Assembly (NCBI RefSeq): GCF_030348505.1
Contig: NZ_JAUCFJ010000002.1
Coordinates: 5,150,001 to 5,214,000, forward strand
Source: Lysinibacillus sp. G4S2
Lineage (GTDB): Bacteria; Bacillota; Bacilli; Bacillales_A; Planococcaceae
Length of the DNA: 64,000 nt
Reading direction: 5' to 3'
The notes under the pieces are model-generated. The model made no database searches. It was not told where the DNA came from and saw only the letters and a list, made by a program, of their open reading frames with translations. Shown here one piece after another: positions 34,572 to 43,335 of this stretch; within the stretch, counting starts at the first letter, position 1, and every line of letters begins with the position of its first letter. The position numbers and the translations under genes are program-made.

Positions 34572-34786
34572 TGTTACTCCCCCTAATCTATGTATTCATA
34601 TAGCCCTAAAAATAACGTTATACTAAAAAACCATATTTTGCATTATTTAGTTGCAAAAATTTATGTAACAGTTCTTCTGACCATCTCTCCCATCTCATTG
34701 CCAATAAGTTTGCGTTTTTTACTCATGTGCTCTTTCAGATTGAATAATAAACTTGACGTACTGATGGAATGAAAGGAGCAAAAAAG

Positions 34787-35521
34787 ATGAATACATTAGT
34801 ATCCGCAAAAAATGTAACGAAAATTTATAACAAAAATCAATTACCTGGACTCAATAAAGTATCTTTTGACATTCAAACTGGTGAATTTGTTGGCATTATG
34901 GGGGCATCCGGATCAGGAAAAACGACATTATTAAATATTCTATCAACGATTGATACGCCTACAGATGGTGAAATTTTAATTGATGGTGTTGATATAAAAA
35001 CACTCAATGATAACCAATCTGCTGATTTTAGAAAGGATCATTTAGGCTTTATTTTTCAGGAGTATTTTTTGCTCGATAGTTTATCCGTAAAGGAAAATAT
35101 TGCAGTACCCCTTACTTTATTGCACAAATCTCCAGAAGAAATAGATTCAACGATAAACAATTTAGCAAAGCGTTTTGGGATATTCGAACAATTATCAAAG
35201 TACCCTAGTCAGCTGTCTGGAGGGCAAAAGCAAAGGGTTGCCGCAGCCAGAGCAATTGCGAAACAGCCAAGTATTTTATTTGCTGATGAACCAACAGGCG
35301 CATTAGATTCACACTCTGCAACTGAGTTACTTCAAAAGTTAAGAGAAGTAAATGAGGAACTTCATACGACTATTTTAATGGTAACTCATGATGCTTATGC
35401 AGCAAGTTTTTCAAGTAGAATTCTGCTATTTAAAGACGGAAATATACTAAAGGAATTAAAAAGAAACAATCAAACTAGAAAACAATTTTTTGAAGAAATA
35501 TTAAAGGAAATCTCTAAATAA
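34787..35521 (+). CDS. BceA-like ABC transporter ATPase
   Basis: 244-residue ATPase of the MacB/BceA group. Walker A GASGSGKTT, Q-loop IFQEYFLLDSLSVKEN, signature LSGGQKQRVAAARA, Walker B LFADEPTGALDS and switch histidine VTHDAYAA. The ATG at 34787 follows AAAGGAG. It lies 27 bp before the large permease gene. The pair resembles BceAB/YxdLM antimicrobial-peptide detoxification systems. Confidence 0.93.
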   Translation: MNTLVSAKNVTKIYNKNQLPGLNKVSFDIQTGEFVGIMGASGSGKTTLLNILSTIDTPTDGEILIDGVDIKTLNDNQSADFRKDHLGFIFQEYFLLDSLSVKENIAVPLTLLHKSPEEIDSTINNLAKRFGIFEQLSKYPSQLSGGQKQRVAAARAIAKQPSILFADEPTGALDSHSATELLQKLREVNEELHTTILMVTHDAYAASFSSRILLFKDGNILKELKRNNQTRKQFFEEILKEISK

Positions 35522-35548
35522 AGACTAATAGGGTGAAAGGAATGCATC

Positions 35549-37519
35549 ATGGTGGGATTATTAACAATTGCAAAAAAGAATCTGAAGAATAATTTTTCCT
35601 TCTATTCGTTCTATTTCGTTTCTGTAGCCTTTGTGCTGACGGTGTTCTTCTCTTTTATTTCATTTTCCATGAACAGTATTGTTTTGGAGAAGATTTCGTC
35701 AGACGGAAGAGTAGAAACAATGTCAAGAGTAGTAGCAATGTTTGTTATGGCATTTGTATTATTCTATATGTCCTATTCTAATACCTTCTTTATGAAAAAA
35801 AGAACAAAAGAGCTTGGGATTTATTCGCTCCTAGGGTATCGGAAGTCAACGATGGTAAAACTATTAACGCTCGAAAATATTTTAATTTGTTTCGCTGCTT
35901 TAATTGTTGGGATCGTTCTCGGTGCTGTTGCTCATAAAGGCATCGTCGGAGCGATTGTCAAATTATTAAAATTACAAATTGAAACTTCCGATATTCCATT
36001 CATAAATATAAAAGCTGTTGTATTTACATTTATTTTTATATTCGCTATTTTAACCGTCTTATTTTTATCAAACTGGATAATCCTTCAGAAAAGTTCATTA
36101 CTGATGTTAGTACGAATGGATAAAAAGGAAGAAAAACAAATAAAAATTAATACAGCCTTCTCGTTTATTGGGCTACTTCTTATTTTGTTCGGTTATTTTT
36201 TAGCTCTTGATATTACAAGAGGAACTCAATCGTTGTGGAAAACAATAGGTTTTTCACCTATTGCACTTGTAACACTAGTAAGTGTGATACTAGGTACTAT
36301 TTTCTTTATTCATTCTTTTTTACCATTCGCTATTCAAAAATTAAAGAAGAGGAAAAGTTGGTTTTATAACGAATCAAACATTATTACCATTCCAAACTTT
36401 ATTTTTAAAATCCGTTCGATGGCAAAGACTTTAATTTTGTTAACTTTATTAGTTTCTGGAACTTTGGCTCTATTCTGCTCTACTGTCCTGACACTTTACC
36501 ATCCAGTTGTTGCCACAGAACGTATTATTCCATCCGCAATAGAATTCCCAGTGGAGGACAAACAACTGGCTACTGAGGCCATCAAAATTGCAGAGGATAC
36601 TGCTGGCGAAGAAAATGTGAAACACAAAGAGACAACCGTTATCCAAATAACATCATCTTCTACTAATTTACCGCAAGAATACAGTATTAAGGAAGAGCCA
36701 GGATTTGATCTCATCTCCGAATCAGATTATAAGGAACTAATACGTAATCAGGAAAAAAATGTAGAATTCGAAAATTTAAATGACAATGAAAGTATTTTAG
36801 TAAAATATCGACCTGATAAAAAGAAGCTAGATATAGGAAATATTTACACCTTAAACGTAACGCCTATAAATAGCGTAGATATAAAAGTCATTGATACGAC
36901 CTTACTTAATCCAATAGGATTTGCCAATAGTGTCGGAACGCTTATTATCTCGGACAAACTTTACAAGGAAGTAAAATCCTTCGGGCTACCAGAAAAGACG
37001 ATGCTGAGCATTAATGGGACTAATATGAGGGAAAATCAAGAAGTTTACGATAACTTAGCTCCTTTATTTAAAAATAACAACTATTTTTCAAGTAGCTACC
37101 AAAAAGTAGACTTCCTTATCCAACAAAATAGTTCAACATTCTTACTTATTAGCTTCGTTACAATTATCTTTTTTATTGCAACAGGTAGCATTTTATATTT
37201 CCAAAATATCTCAAATGCTATGTCAAAAAAAGATGAGTTTACTATTCTCCAAAGAATGGGCTATAGCAAGAAAAAAGTAAAAAAAATAATTAGTAAAGAA
37301 GTTTTTGCGCTATTTAGCATCCCCTATGTACTAGGGTTAGCACACAGTATTTTTGCAGTGATCACATACAAAACCGCTTTAATGGACGACTTATTAGGAA
37401 AAAACAGCGCTTTTATATTGCCTGTTCTATTCGCTATCGTAGTTTTCACTCTTGTATATATCATTTATTATTTGTTAACAAAACGAGCATGTAATAAAAT
37501 TGTTTTTAACGATAAATAG
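35549..37519 (+). CDS. BceB-like FtsX-family permease
   Basis: 656-residue permease with ten hydrophobic helices. A large extracellular domain (about residues 310-520) lies between helices seven and eight, the hallmark of BceB-type permeases that bind lipid II-targeting peptides and signal to a kinase. The N-terminal half shows MKKRTKELGIYSLLGYRKST and the C-terminal half MSKKDEFTILQRMGYSKKKV, the paired FtsX motifs. A hairpin follows the stop before the kinase gene. Confidence 0.93.
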   Translation: MVGLLTIAKKNLKNNFSFYSFYFVSVAFVLTVFFSFISFSMNSIVLEKISSDGRVETMSRVVAMFVMAFVLFYMSYSNTFFMKKRTKELGIYSLLGYRKSTMVKLLTLENILICFAALIVGIVLGAVAHKGIVGAIVKLLKLQIETSDIPFINIKAVVFTFIFIFAILTVLFLSNWIILQKSSLLMLVRMDKKEEKQIKINTAFSFIGLLLILFGYFLALDITRGTQSLWKTIGFSPIALVTLVSVILGTIFFIHSFLPFAIQKLKKRKSWFYNESNIITIPNFIFKIRSMAKTLILLTLLVSGTLALFCSTVLTLYHPVVATERIIPSAIEFPVEDKQLATEAIKIAEDTAGEENVKHKETTVIQITSSSTNLPQEYSIKEEPGFDLISESDYKELIRNQEKNVEFENLNDNESILVKYRPDKKKLDIGNIYTLNVTPINSVDIKVIDTTLLNPIGFANSVGTLIISDKLYKEVKSFGLPEKTMLSINGTNMRENQEVYDNLAPLFKNNNYFSSSYQKVDFLIQQNSSTFLLISFVTIIFFIATGSILYFQNISNAMSKKDEFTILQRMGYSKKKVKKIISKEVFALFSIPYVLGLAHSIFAVITYKTALMDDLLGKNSAFILPVLFAIVVFTLVYIIYYLLTKRACNKIVFNDK

Positions 37520-37532
37520 TAAAAAAATACAA

Positions 37533-37562
37533 ATAAAGCTGATGTACATGCATCAGCTTTAT
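37533..37562 (+). terminator. Stem-loop between the BceB-like and kinase genes
   Basis: ATAAAGCTGATG pairs perfectly with CATCAGCTTTAT across a six-base loop. Little T tract follows, so partial termination or mRNA processing within the operon is likely. Confidence 0.6.
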
Positions 37563-37594
37563 CTGTCTGTAATCTAGTAAAGGTATGTGAACGG

Positions 37595-39184
37595 ATGAAA
37601 AAGTACTATAAACACAAACAACTTTTTATTTTAGTACATCAACTTTTTTTAATCATTTTTTTATGCCATGAGTTTTTGCAGGAAAATATTATAGGAACAG
37701 CAAAGTTACTACCATTAATACTTATAACGATCATGGTTATCTACGGAGCATATATCAGTTTTATAAATATTAAAGAAAATAAAACACTATCGCAATTTTC
37801 TAATTTGCTACTCCTTACAGCATGGCAATTTTTACTTTCGCTTAATGGAAACCCCTTTTTTTATACACTAAGCACAGCACTTAGTGTAGTCATTCTATAT
37901 AGGACTGTACAATTTTTACTCTTATTCTTTTTCCAAGATTCAATCTATATTTATAAAAAAGAAAAAGATTTGATTTTAAAGATTATATGCGTATTAACAT
38001 TCGTTTCGAAATTGATAAATGATACATTGTTTGCTCTTCTATTTTCATTTCAAATAATTGTAAGTTTCAGTTGCATTATCTTTCTATTTTTGAAGCATCG
38101 AAAACGAATTACATTTGTTTTAAAAAATGAAAAAAAGCATTTACTTCAATCCGTTACGATTCTTATTGTTCCCTTTATTGGGTACGCTACGTTGTTTGCA
38201 AAAAGCCCTGAACACTTAAGTAATTTAGGATGGTATACAGTCGTTCTTTTACCTTTATTTAGTATTCACGCGATTGCTTTTAAAAACCATAAATTTATGA
38301 GGAAATATTTTCTTTTAAAAGAAAATAAAATGGGGCTTATGTTGTTATGTTGCCTTGTTTTCGTTTGTTCACTTGGCGTATTGTTTCAATTCAATATGAT
38401 TGCTTATTTTATTATACTTCATACGATTTTTTGGTTTGTCTTGCTTTATTTCACCTTGTTATTTCATGACATCAAAACTACAATGCTACATTTTGGTACA
38501 GAACAATCTAAAGCATTGCCTGAAAGTTCTTACGTACAGCATCTTGTACAGATCGTTAAAGAAGAAGAGTTGAAAACCTCCTTTTCAAATTATTTACACG
38601 ATGAAATATTACAGGATATATTAGCCGTTAAAAATATGATGAATAAATCTAATAAAGAAGAGATCCGTGAAATAATCGTAAATACGCTAGATGACTTAAA
38701 CCTGTCTATACGTGAACAGATGCAAGAGTATCACCCAACCATCTTAAAAACGCTCACATTAAAAGAAAATTATAGTCATTTAATCGAAATGGTTCAGCAG
38801 AAATATGGAAATAAAAATATAGCAATCTCATTTAATTGCCATGATGATTTCTTTTTAGTTGAGCCTTATCATTTAGTTATATATCGAATAGTAAAAGAAC
38901 TAGTAACCAATGCGTTCAAACATTCTAAATGTACGAATCTGTTTATACAACTTGCACAAGAAAATGACTTAATAGAGCTTATAGTAAAGGATAATGGAAT
39001 TGGTCAGGTAGGTAATGAAAATTATGATGCTAATGATCATAGAGGATGGGCTTCTATCAAAGAGCAGTTATTTTTACTAAATGGCAACATGTCAATTTCA
39101 AAATGCTCTCCTTCTGGCCTATGTATTACTATTGTTATTCCTATGAAAGGAGATGAATCCTATCAATATTTTATTAATAGATGA
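37595..39184 (+). CDS. ComP-like multi-spanning histidine kinase
   Basis: 529 residues. The N-terminal 300 contain eight to ten hydrophobic helices. A HisKA_3-type dimerisation segment SNYLHDEILQDILAVK carries His335, and a HATPase domain shows IVKELVTNAFKHSKCTN and VKDNGIGQVGN. This is the NarL-partner kinase class, closest by architecture to ComP, not the short two-helix BceS type usually paired with BceAB. It overlaps the regulator gene by 32 bp. The ligand may be a peptide. Confidence 0.88.
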   Translation: MKKYYKHKQLFILVHQLFLIIFLCHEFLQENIIGTAKLLPLILITIMVIYGAYISFINIKENKTLSQFSNLLLLTAWQFLLSLNGNPFFYTLSTALSVVILYRTVQFLLLFFFQDSIYIYKKEKDLILKIICVLTFVSKLINDTLFALLFSFQIIVSFSCIIFLFLKHRKRITFVLKNEKKHLLQSVTILIVPFIGYATLFAKSPEHLSNLGWYTVVLLPLFSIHAIAFKNHKFMRKYFLLKENKMGLMLLCCLVFVCSLGVLFQFNMIAYFIILHTIFWFVLLYFTLLFHDIKTTMLHFGTEQSKALPESSYVQHLVQIVKEEELKTSFSNYLHDEILQDILAVKNMMNKSNKEEIREIIVNTLDDLNLSIREQMQEYHPTILKTLTLKENYSHLIEMVQQKYGNKNIAISFNCHDDFFLVEPYHLVIYRIVKELVTNAFKHSKCTNLFIQLAQENDLIELIVKDNGIGQVGNENYDANDHRGWASIKEQLFLLNGNMSISKCSPSGLCITIVIPMKGDESYQYFINR

Positions 39185-39767
39185 CCACGCTCTGTTTGCT
39201 AAAAGTCTTGAGATCGTCTTAGCAGATTTCCCTGAAATAGATCAATTTCATTCATTACAACATATTGAAAATGTTATTTCAGTTATCAATGAGTTTAAAC
39301 CTGCGATTACGTTAGTAGATATAAATTTAAGTAACATCAGTAGTGAGGACGGACTTAGATTAGCAAAGAGCATTATAGATCATAAATGTTCTACAAAAAT
39401 AGTCATATTAACAGGTTATGATTTGCCTGTTTATCGGTATGAAGCACAAAAAATTGGCGTCAGCGGGTTTATTAATAAAAACATTATGCCAGAAAAGTTA
39501 CTGCAAACTTTAATGGAAATTAATGAGGGTACTTACTATTTCCCATTACCAACAGACTATATCGAGGAATTGACCGGCAGTGAAAAACAAATATTACAAT
39601 TGCTCTGCGACGGATATAAACGTAAGGAGATTGCATCTAAGTTATTTGCGAGTGAACGTACAATTTCAAACCATATTCAGCATATATTTAATAAGTTAGA
39701 GGTGTCTTCCTCGTTAGAAGCTGTAACAAAAGGAATAAAATTAGGCTATATTCAGCCAAATTATTAA
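39153..39767 (+). CDS. NarL/LuxR-type response regulator (ComA-like)
   Basis: 204 residues. Receiver with Asp10/Asp11, phospho-acceptor Asp56 (LVDINLS), TGYDLPVYRYEAQKIGVSGF and the lysine in FINKNIMP. LuxR helix-turn-helix (about 138-200): LTGSEKQILQLLCDGYKRKE and SERTISNHIQHIFNKLEV. The GGAG site directly abuts the ATG, and the start lies inside the kinase gene, so translation probably depends on coupling. No matching peptide pheromone gene (ComX/ComQ type) is visible. Confidence 0.92.
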   Translation: MNPINILLIDDHALFAKSLEIVLADFPEIDQFHSLQHIENVISVINEFKPAITLVDINLSNISSEDGLRLAKSIIDHKCSTKIVILTGYDLPVYRYEAQKIGVSGFINKNIMPEKLLQTLMEINEGTYYFPLPTDYIEELTGSEKQILQLLCDGYKRKEIASKLFASERTISNHIQHIFNKLEVSSSLEAVTKGIKLGYIQPNY

Positions 39768-39778
39768 CAAATGTAAAA

Positions 39779-39817
39779 CAGAGCGTGACCATCACAATGA
39801 TGAAGTCATGCTCTGAA
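39779..39817. terminator. Terminator between convergent genes
   Basis: CAGAGCGTGAC pairs with GTCATGCTCTG (one mismatch). On the minus strand TTTTAC follows, so it best serves the VOC gene. Confidence 0.65.
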
Positions 39818-39834
39818 ATGTCACATATATAATT

Positions 39835-40275
39835 TTACGTAATAATCAACATATCATTATCATCAAACTGCCACATGTCTCCATAGGCAACTTCCCAATA
39901 ATAGCCGTTTGGATCTTGGAAATAGCCACTATAGCCTCCCCAGAATACGGTTTCGGGTTCCTTCACGATTGTTGCTCCTGCTTCTTTAGCCAAATCAAAT
40001 ACTTGATCGACTTCTTCTTTAGATTTACCGTTATAAGCAAGTGTAATGCCGTTAAATCCATTGCCAATCGCTGGTGGATTTGCTTCGTTAATATCTTTTA
40101 CTAAACGGTCAATCGGAAACAAGGAAATTTTTGTTCCTCCATTGTTAAAGAAAATAACATCAGGATTTGTTTCTTCCCCATAAACAATCACTTCAAATCC
40201 CAGACCCTCTCGATAAAATCTAAGTGACTCGACCATATCTTTTACACCCAATGTGATTAAATTTAAACGGTTCAT
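39835..40275 (-). CDS. VOC-family (glyoxalase-like) protein
   Basis: 146-residue vicinal-oxygen-chelate fold. The two beta-alpha-beta modules are visible: LITLGVKDMVESLRFYREGL with GFEV, and the C-terminal GATIVKEPETVFWGGYSGYF followed by QDPNGYYWEVAY, where the glutamate is a likely metal ligand. ATG with AAGGAG upstream. No neighbour indicates a substrate; many such proteins are antibiotic-binding or lyase-like. Confidence 0.87.
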   Translation of the reverse strand: MNRLNLITLGVKDMVESLRFYREGLGFEVIVYGEETNPDVIFFNNGGTKISLFPIDRLVKDINEANPPAIGNGFNGITLAYNGKSKEEVDQVFDLAKEAGATIVKEPETVFWGGYSGYFQDPNGYYWEVAYGDMWQFDDNDMLIIT

Positions 40276-40380
40276 CTATCCATCTCCTTTTTAAACGTGT
40301 CGATTTTTAATTCTATTTCTAACGTTCAAAACCCTTTGTTTTTATGCAAAACCGTAAGATTATTTCAGATCAAGGAAAGT

Positions 40381-40887
40381 GGCTGGGACAAAACTGGTCA
40401 AAACCTTAAAAAGCACGATAAATCAATTTGGGAAACGTTGATTTCTTGCGTTTTTTGATGTTAAGTTTTTAAATTTTGCGTAAAAAAATATGCTTATGTC
40501 ATAAGCGACGTAAATTATCAGTGCGGTCAGAGAGTGTTGCATGAAGGTAGATGTCGATATTTTTCAAAAGTTGGGTGATAAATTAAAAAAGTTGGGTGAT
40601 AAATCGATAAAGTTGGTCGATAAACGATCAAAAGTTCTCGATAAATCTGAAAACTGTTTCGATAAACTCTCAATGCGAACAGAGATACTGTATTTTTTAA
40701 CATGTTCCGATAAATAGATGAAACATTCCGATAAAATCTGAAATTGTTCCGATAAATCGCGAAATTGTTCCGATAAATCTCTCATCCGCGGTTTGTCGCT
40801 ACCGCTCCACTTTCGTCGCAGAGAACTTGTCGCTGTCGTTGTGCTCCGCTCCACTTTCGCTGCAGAAAAATGAGGTTTTGTCCCGCC
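40381..40887. repeat. LR2 element, copy e: most complete copy with 9-unit 21-bp array
   Basis: 507 bp bounded by GGCTGGGACAAAAC at 40381 and its inverted form GTTTTGTCCC-GCC at 40887. Units: GTGATAAA at 40575 and 40596, TCGATAAA at 40617, 40638 and 40659, then after 48 bp CCGATAAA at 40707, 40728, 40749 and 40770. Within each block the step is exactly 21 bp. A hairpin ACGATAAATCAA / TTGATTTCTTGCG then TTTTTT lies near 40410-40458. A 96-codon frame across it reads as LSEQFRD-type heptads but is judged non-coding. Confidence 0.88.
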
Positions 40888-40899
40888 TCTTCCTTTTTG

Positions 40900-41451
40900 C
40901 TATTTATTATATTCAAGGAAAGTAGCGTCAAAATATGCCTTAAAATTTGGATACAGATAGTCTAATGACGCTTTAATATCGGCATCATCATCAAATAAAA
41001 TTTCATGTTCAATTTCATATATTGCACAATTTTCTTCATCTGCAATGTCATTTAAATCAATGCAAATTATTTTGCCGTACTCTTCATCCCATGAAAATGG
41101 GAGATATCCCGAACTACATAACGATGGATTATACATATCTCTAACGTTATTTAAAGGCTCTTCAATACTTTGTTCGGGTATGACATCAAAATAATGATGA
41201 TACGTTGAAATAAAGGCTTTATACCATTCAGGAAATTTAAGTCCAAACTCTTTTTCTAAAGCTTGAATATCATCTTCGCTTACTATAGAAGGGACCATCT
41301 TCCATCTTGACCATTCTTCATCAGTATCCGCTAATTTCATCTCATCAGGAACATCTGGACGCATCCATCTGCAAAATCCATCTTCCGAAATCTGATTATA
41401 GCGCTCGTAGTAAACTTCAAAACCATTTTTTATGTATTCACGAACATCCAT
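40900..41451 (-). CDS. SMI1/KNR4 (SUKH) family protein
   Basis: 183 residues with a SUKH domain: SEDDIQALEKEFGLKFPEWY at its start, then LPFSWDEEYGKIICIDL and CAIYEIEHEILF. SUKH proteins often act as immunity proteins against secreted polymorphic toxins. No toxin gene lies beside it. The start at 41451 follows AAGGAG; upstream in-frame sequence is not supported. Confidence 0.82.
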   Translation of the reverse strand: MDVREYIKNGFEVYYERYNQISEDGFCRWMRPDVPDEMKLADTDEEWSRWKMVPSIVSEDDIQALEKEFGLKFPEWYKAFISTYHHYFDVIPEQSIEEPLNNVRDMYNPSLCSSGYLPFSWDEEYGKIICIDLNDIADEENCAIYEIEHEILFDDDADIKASLDYLYPNFKAYFDATFLEYNK

Positions 41452-41609
41452 CTTGATAACTCCTTCTGTGAATAAATTGGACGAACTAATGGCTTCCGAT
41501 TGGGTCATCGCACCACTTGCTCCCCTTTTGCCAAGCATCAACCATTAACACCGAAAGTCTTTGTTGTACATAAGATAAGGTATCAACTATAGGATAGGAG
41601 GAATTTTAG

Positions 41610-42026
41610 TTGTATTACAATCCTTATCCGTATTTTGTCTATCCTAATTATTATCCAACATGGGCATGGGCAATGGCAAATCAACCAGCCACACTCCAAC
41701 CTTCTAGACATTTAGTGATGCCTACAAACTCAACAAATCGTAGCCCATTTCCAACCATCAATATAACTAAATTAAAGTCTTCTGCGAAACGGATCAAAGC
41801 TATTATGCAGCAAGCACAATTACTGACGGATAAAATTGATGAATCAGAGCAATTTGCACATGATCTTATGGACGCGGCACAGTTGTCAAATAAAACAGAG
41901 GTTGAAAAATTAATTGCATCAACAGGCATTACCATAAAATTCGAAACTAACTATACACCAGATGGAATTCGAATAATATTTACTGATAGCGACTGTTGTA
42001 AGCTAACCGTAAATTTGAGTTGGTGA
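41610..42026 (+). CDS. Tyr/Pro-rich N-terminus protein, possible spore-associated
   Basis: 138 residues: an N-terminal Tyr/Pro-rich stretch (YYNPYPYFVYPNYYPTWAW), a basic helical middle (ITKLKSSAKRIKAIMQQAQL), an acidic segment and a C-terminal beta part (GITIKFETNYTPDGIRIIF). The TTG start at 41610 has AGGAGG seven bases upstream. Tyr/Pro-rich ends of this kind are common in Bacillus spore-coat proteins, but I do not recognise the family firmly. Confidence 0.7.
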   Translation: MYYNPYPYFVYPNYYPTWAWAMANQPATLQPSRHLVMPTNSTNRSPFPTINITKLKSSAKRIKAIMQQAQLLTDKIDESEQFAHDLMDAAQLSNKTEVEKLIASTGITIKFETNYTPDGIRIIFTDSDCCKLTVNLSW

Positions 42027-42250
42027 AATTCAACTAATGAGTGGGATCTATGTATTGTCTATTTAAACCTAGCGATTGAGATTCAACAACGAGGCTTTTC
42101 TCATATGTGAAACGGGATTTTAATCTAAATACAAAGGCTACCCCTATGTTTACGTATGTAATCGTATTATCTATTTAAATATAGGCAAACAATATTTGCA
42201 GCAATAGCAAAATTATTAATTCTGGAAAATCTTTTAACCATGCATCCCTA

Positions 42251-42280
42251 TTGAACTTGTAAACTATAAATAAATATGCT
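42251..42280 (+). promoter_or_regulatory. Likely sigma-A promoter for the S-box transcript
   Basis: TTGAAC at 42251 and TATGCT at 42275 are 18 bp apart, about 45 bp before the riboswitch aptamer. Nothing else recognisable lies in 42030-42250. Confidence 0.5.
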
Positions 42281-42321
42281 AAAGTATTCGTAATATATTT
42301 CTGAAAATTCTTATATTATCT

Positions 42322-42483
42322 TTTCTTATCAAGAGAGACGGAGGGATTGGCCCTATGATGTCTCAGCAACCAGCCTATAGGTATGGTGCTAATTCCAATT
42401 GGCGAAATCGGCCTTGAAGATGAGAAGACTTACTAAGTTGCTTTGCACAAGAGTCCTCTTCTACAAGGAGGGCTCTTTTTTAT
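42322..42483 (+). ncRNA. SAM-I (S-box) riboswitch with terminator
   Basis: Canonical S-box core in order: CTTATCAAGAGAGACGGAGG, GATTGGCCCTATGATGTCTC, AGCAACC, GGTGCTAATTCC and GATGAGAAG closing P1. The expression platform is AGTCCTCTTCTACAAGGAGG followed by GCTCTTTTTT (42450-42482), an intrinsic terminator. This class binds S-adenosylmethionine and switches off transcription when SAM is abundant. It lies 61 bp before the cyclase gene. Confidence 0.95.
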
Positions 42484-42543
42484 TGCCGCTAGTAAGTAAA
42501 GTCTAAGCACCCAAAAATAATTAAAAGAAAGCAGGAAAATATT

Positions 42544-43281
42544 ATGGCAAATGAACTTTTACAAGCAATTCAACTATTAAAATCTAAAGAATGGGTTGAT
42601 TTAACACATACATTTGGTCCTAATTCGCCTCATTTCTTTATGTTTGATGATGCAAAATTTGAAACATTATTTTCCCATGATGATGGCTTCTTTGCGCAGC
42701 AATTCTCTTTCCCTGGGCAATATGGAACACATATCGATCCACCTATCCATTTTGTGCGAGATACACGCTATTTAGATGAATTGGCGTTAAAAGAACTAGT
42801 CCTACCACTAATCGTTATTGATAAATCTAAGGAAGCCGAATTGAATAACGACTACACATTAAGTATCCAAGATATTCTTGACTTTGAGGCTGAATATGGA
42901 GAAATTGAAGCAGGTACCTTTGTTGCGCTTCGTACCGATTGGAGTAAGCGTTGGCCAGATAAGGAGGCTTTCAGCAACAAAGATGCTGATGGTCATAATC
43001 ATATTCCTGGCTGGGGTTTAGAGGCGTTACAATTTTTATTCAACGAACGAAAAATAAGTGCTATTGGTCACGAAACTTTTGATACGGATTCAGCAGCTGA
43101 TTTTCGCAAAAACAGTAAGCTAGACGGCGAATATTTTGTACTTGAACAAGATACTTACCAAATTGAGCTTATGACAAATTTGGATAAGCTACCTCCAAAA
43201 GGTGCTGCTATATTCAATATTGTACCAAAGCCTGAAAAAGCCTCTGGATTCCCTGTGCGTTCATTTGCAATATTGCCTTAA
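42544..43281 (+). CDS. Cyclase-family (kynurenine formamidase-like) metal hydrolase under S-box control
   Basis: 245-residue enzyme of the cyclase/arylformamidase family (PF04199). The metal motif HIDPPIH gives His63, Asp65 and His69 (GQYGTHIDPPIHF); IGHETFDTDSA and PGWGLEALQFL are further signatures. Family members hydrolyse amide or cyclic-imide bonds. Control by a SAM riboswitch ties it to methionine or sulfur metabolism, a role I do not know for the family. It is the only gene before a terminator, so it is the sole target of the riboswitch. Confidence 0.9.
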   Translation: MANELLQAIQLLKSKEWVDLTHTFGPNSPHFFMFDDAKFETLFSHDDGFFAQQFSFPGQYGTHIDPPIHFVRDTRYLDELALKELVLPLIVIDKSKEAELNNDYTLSIQDILDFEAEYGEIEAGTFVALRTDWSKRWPDKEAFSNKDADGHNHIPGWGLEALQFLFNERKISAIGHETFDTDSAADFRKNSKLDGEYFVLEQDTYQIELMTNLDKLPPKGAAIFNIVPKPEKASGFPVRSFAILP

Positions 43282-43292
43282 ATATAACAAAA

Positions 43293-43335
43293 GGTCTGAA
43301 TCAAACCATGATAGGTATTGAATCAGACCCTTTTT
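43293..43335. terminator. Bidirectional terminator
   Basis: GGTCTGA at 43293 and TCAGACC at 43323 are flanked by AAAA and TTTTTA, with GAATC/GATTC-type extension of the stem, between convergent genes. Confidence 0.75.

Noticed and set aside
37595-39767. A ComQXPA-type quorum-sensing locus
   Set aside because: Kinase and regulator resemble ComP/ComA, but no ComQ prenyltransferase or ComX-like small gene is found upstream; a BceAB-like transporter is there instead.
40564-40854. A 96-codon minus-strand frame with LSEQFRD-type heptads that looks like a coiled coil
   Set aside because: It lies wholly inside LR2 copy e. The 21-bp period keeps several frames open at once, other copies are open in different frames, and there is no ribosome site, so it is read as repeat DNA.
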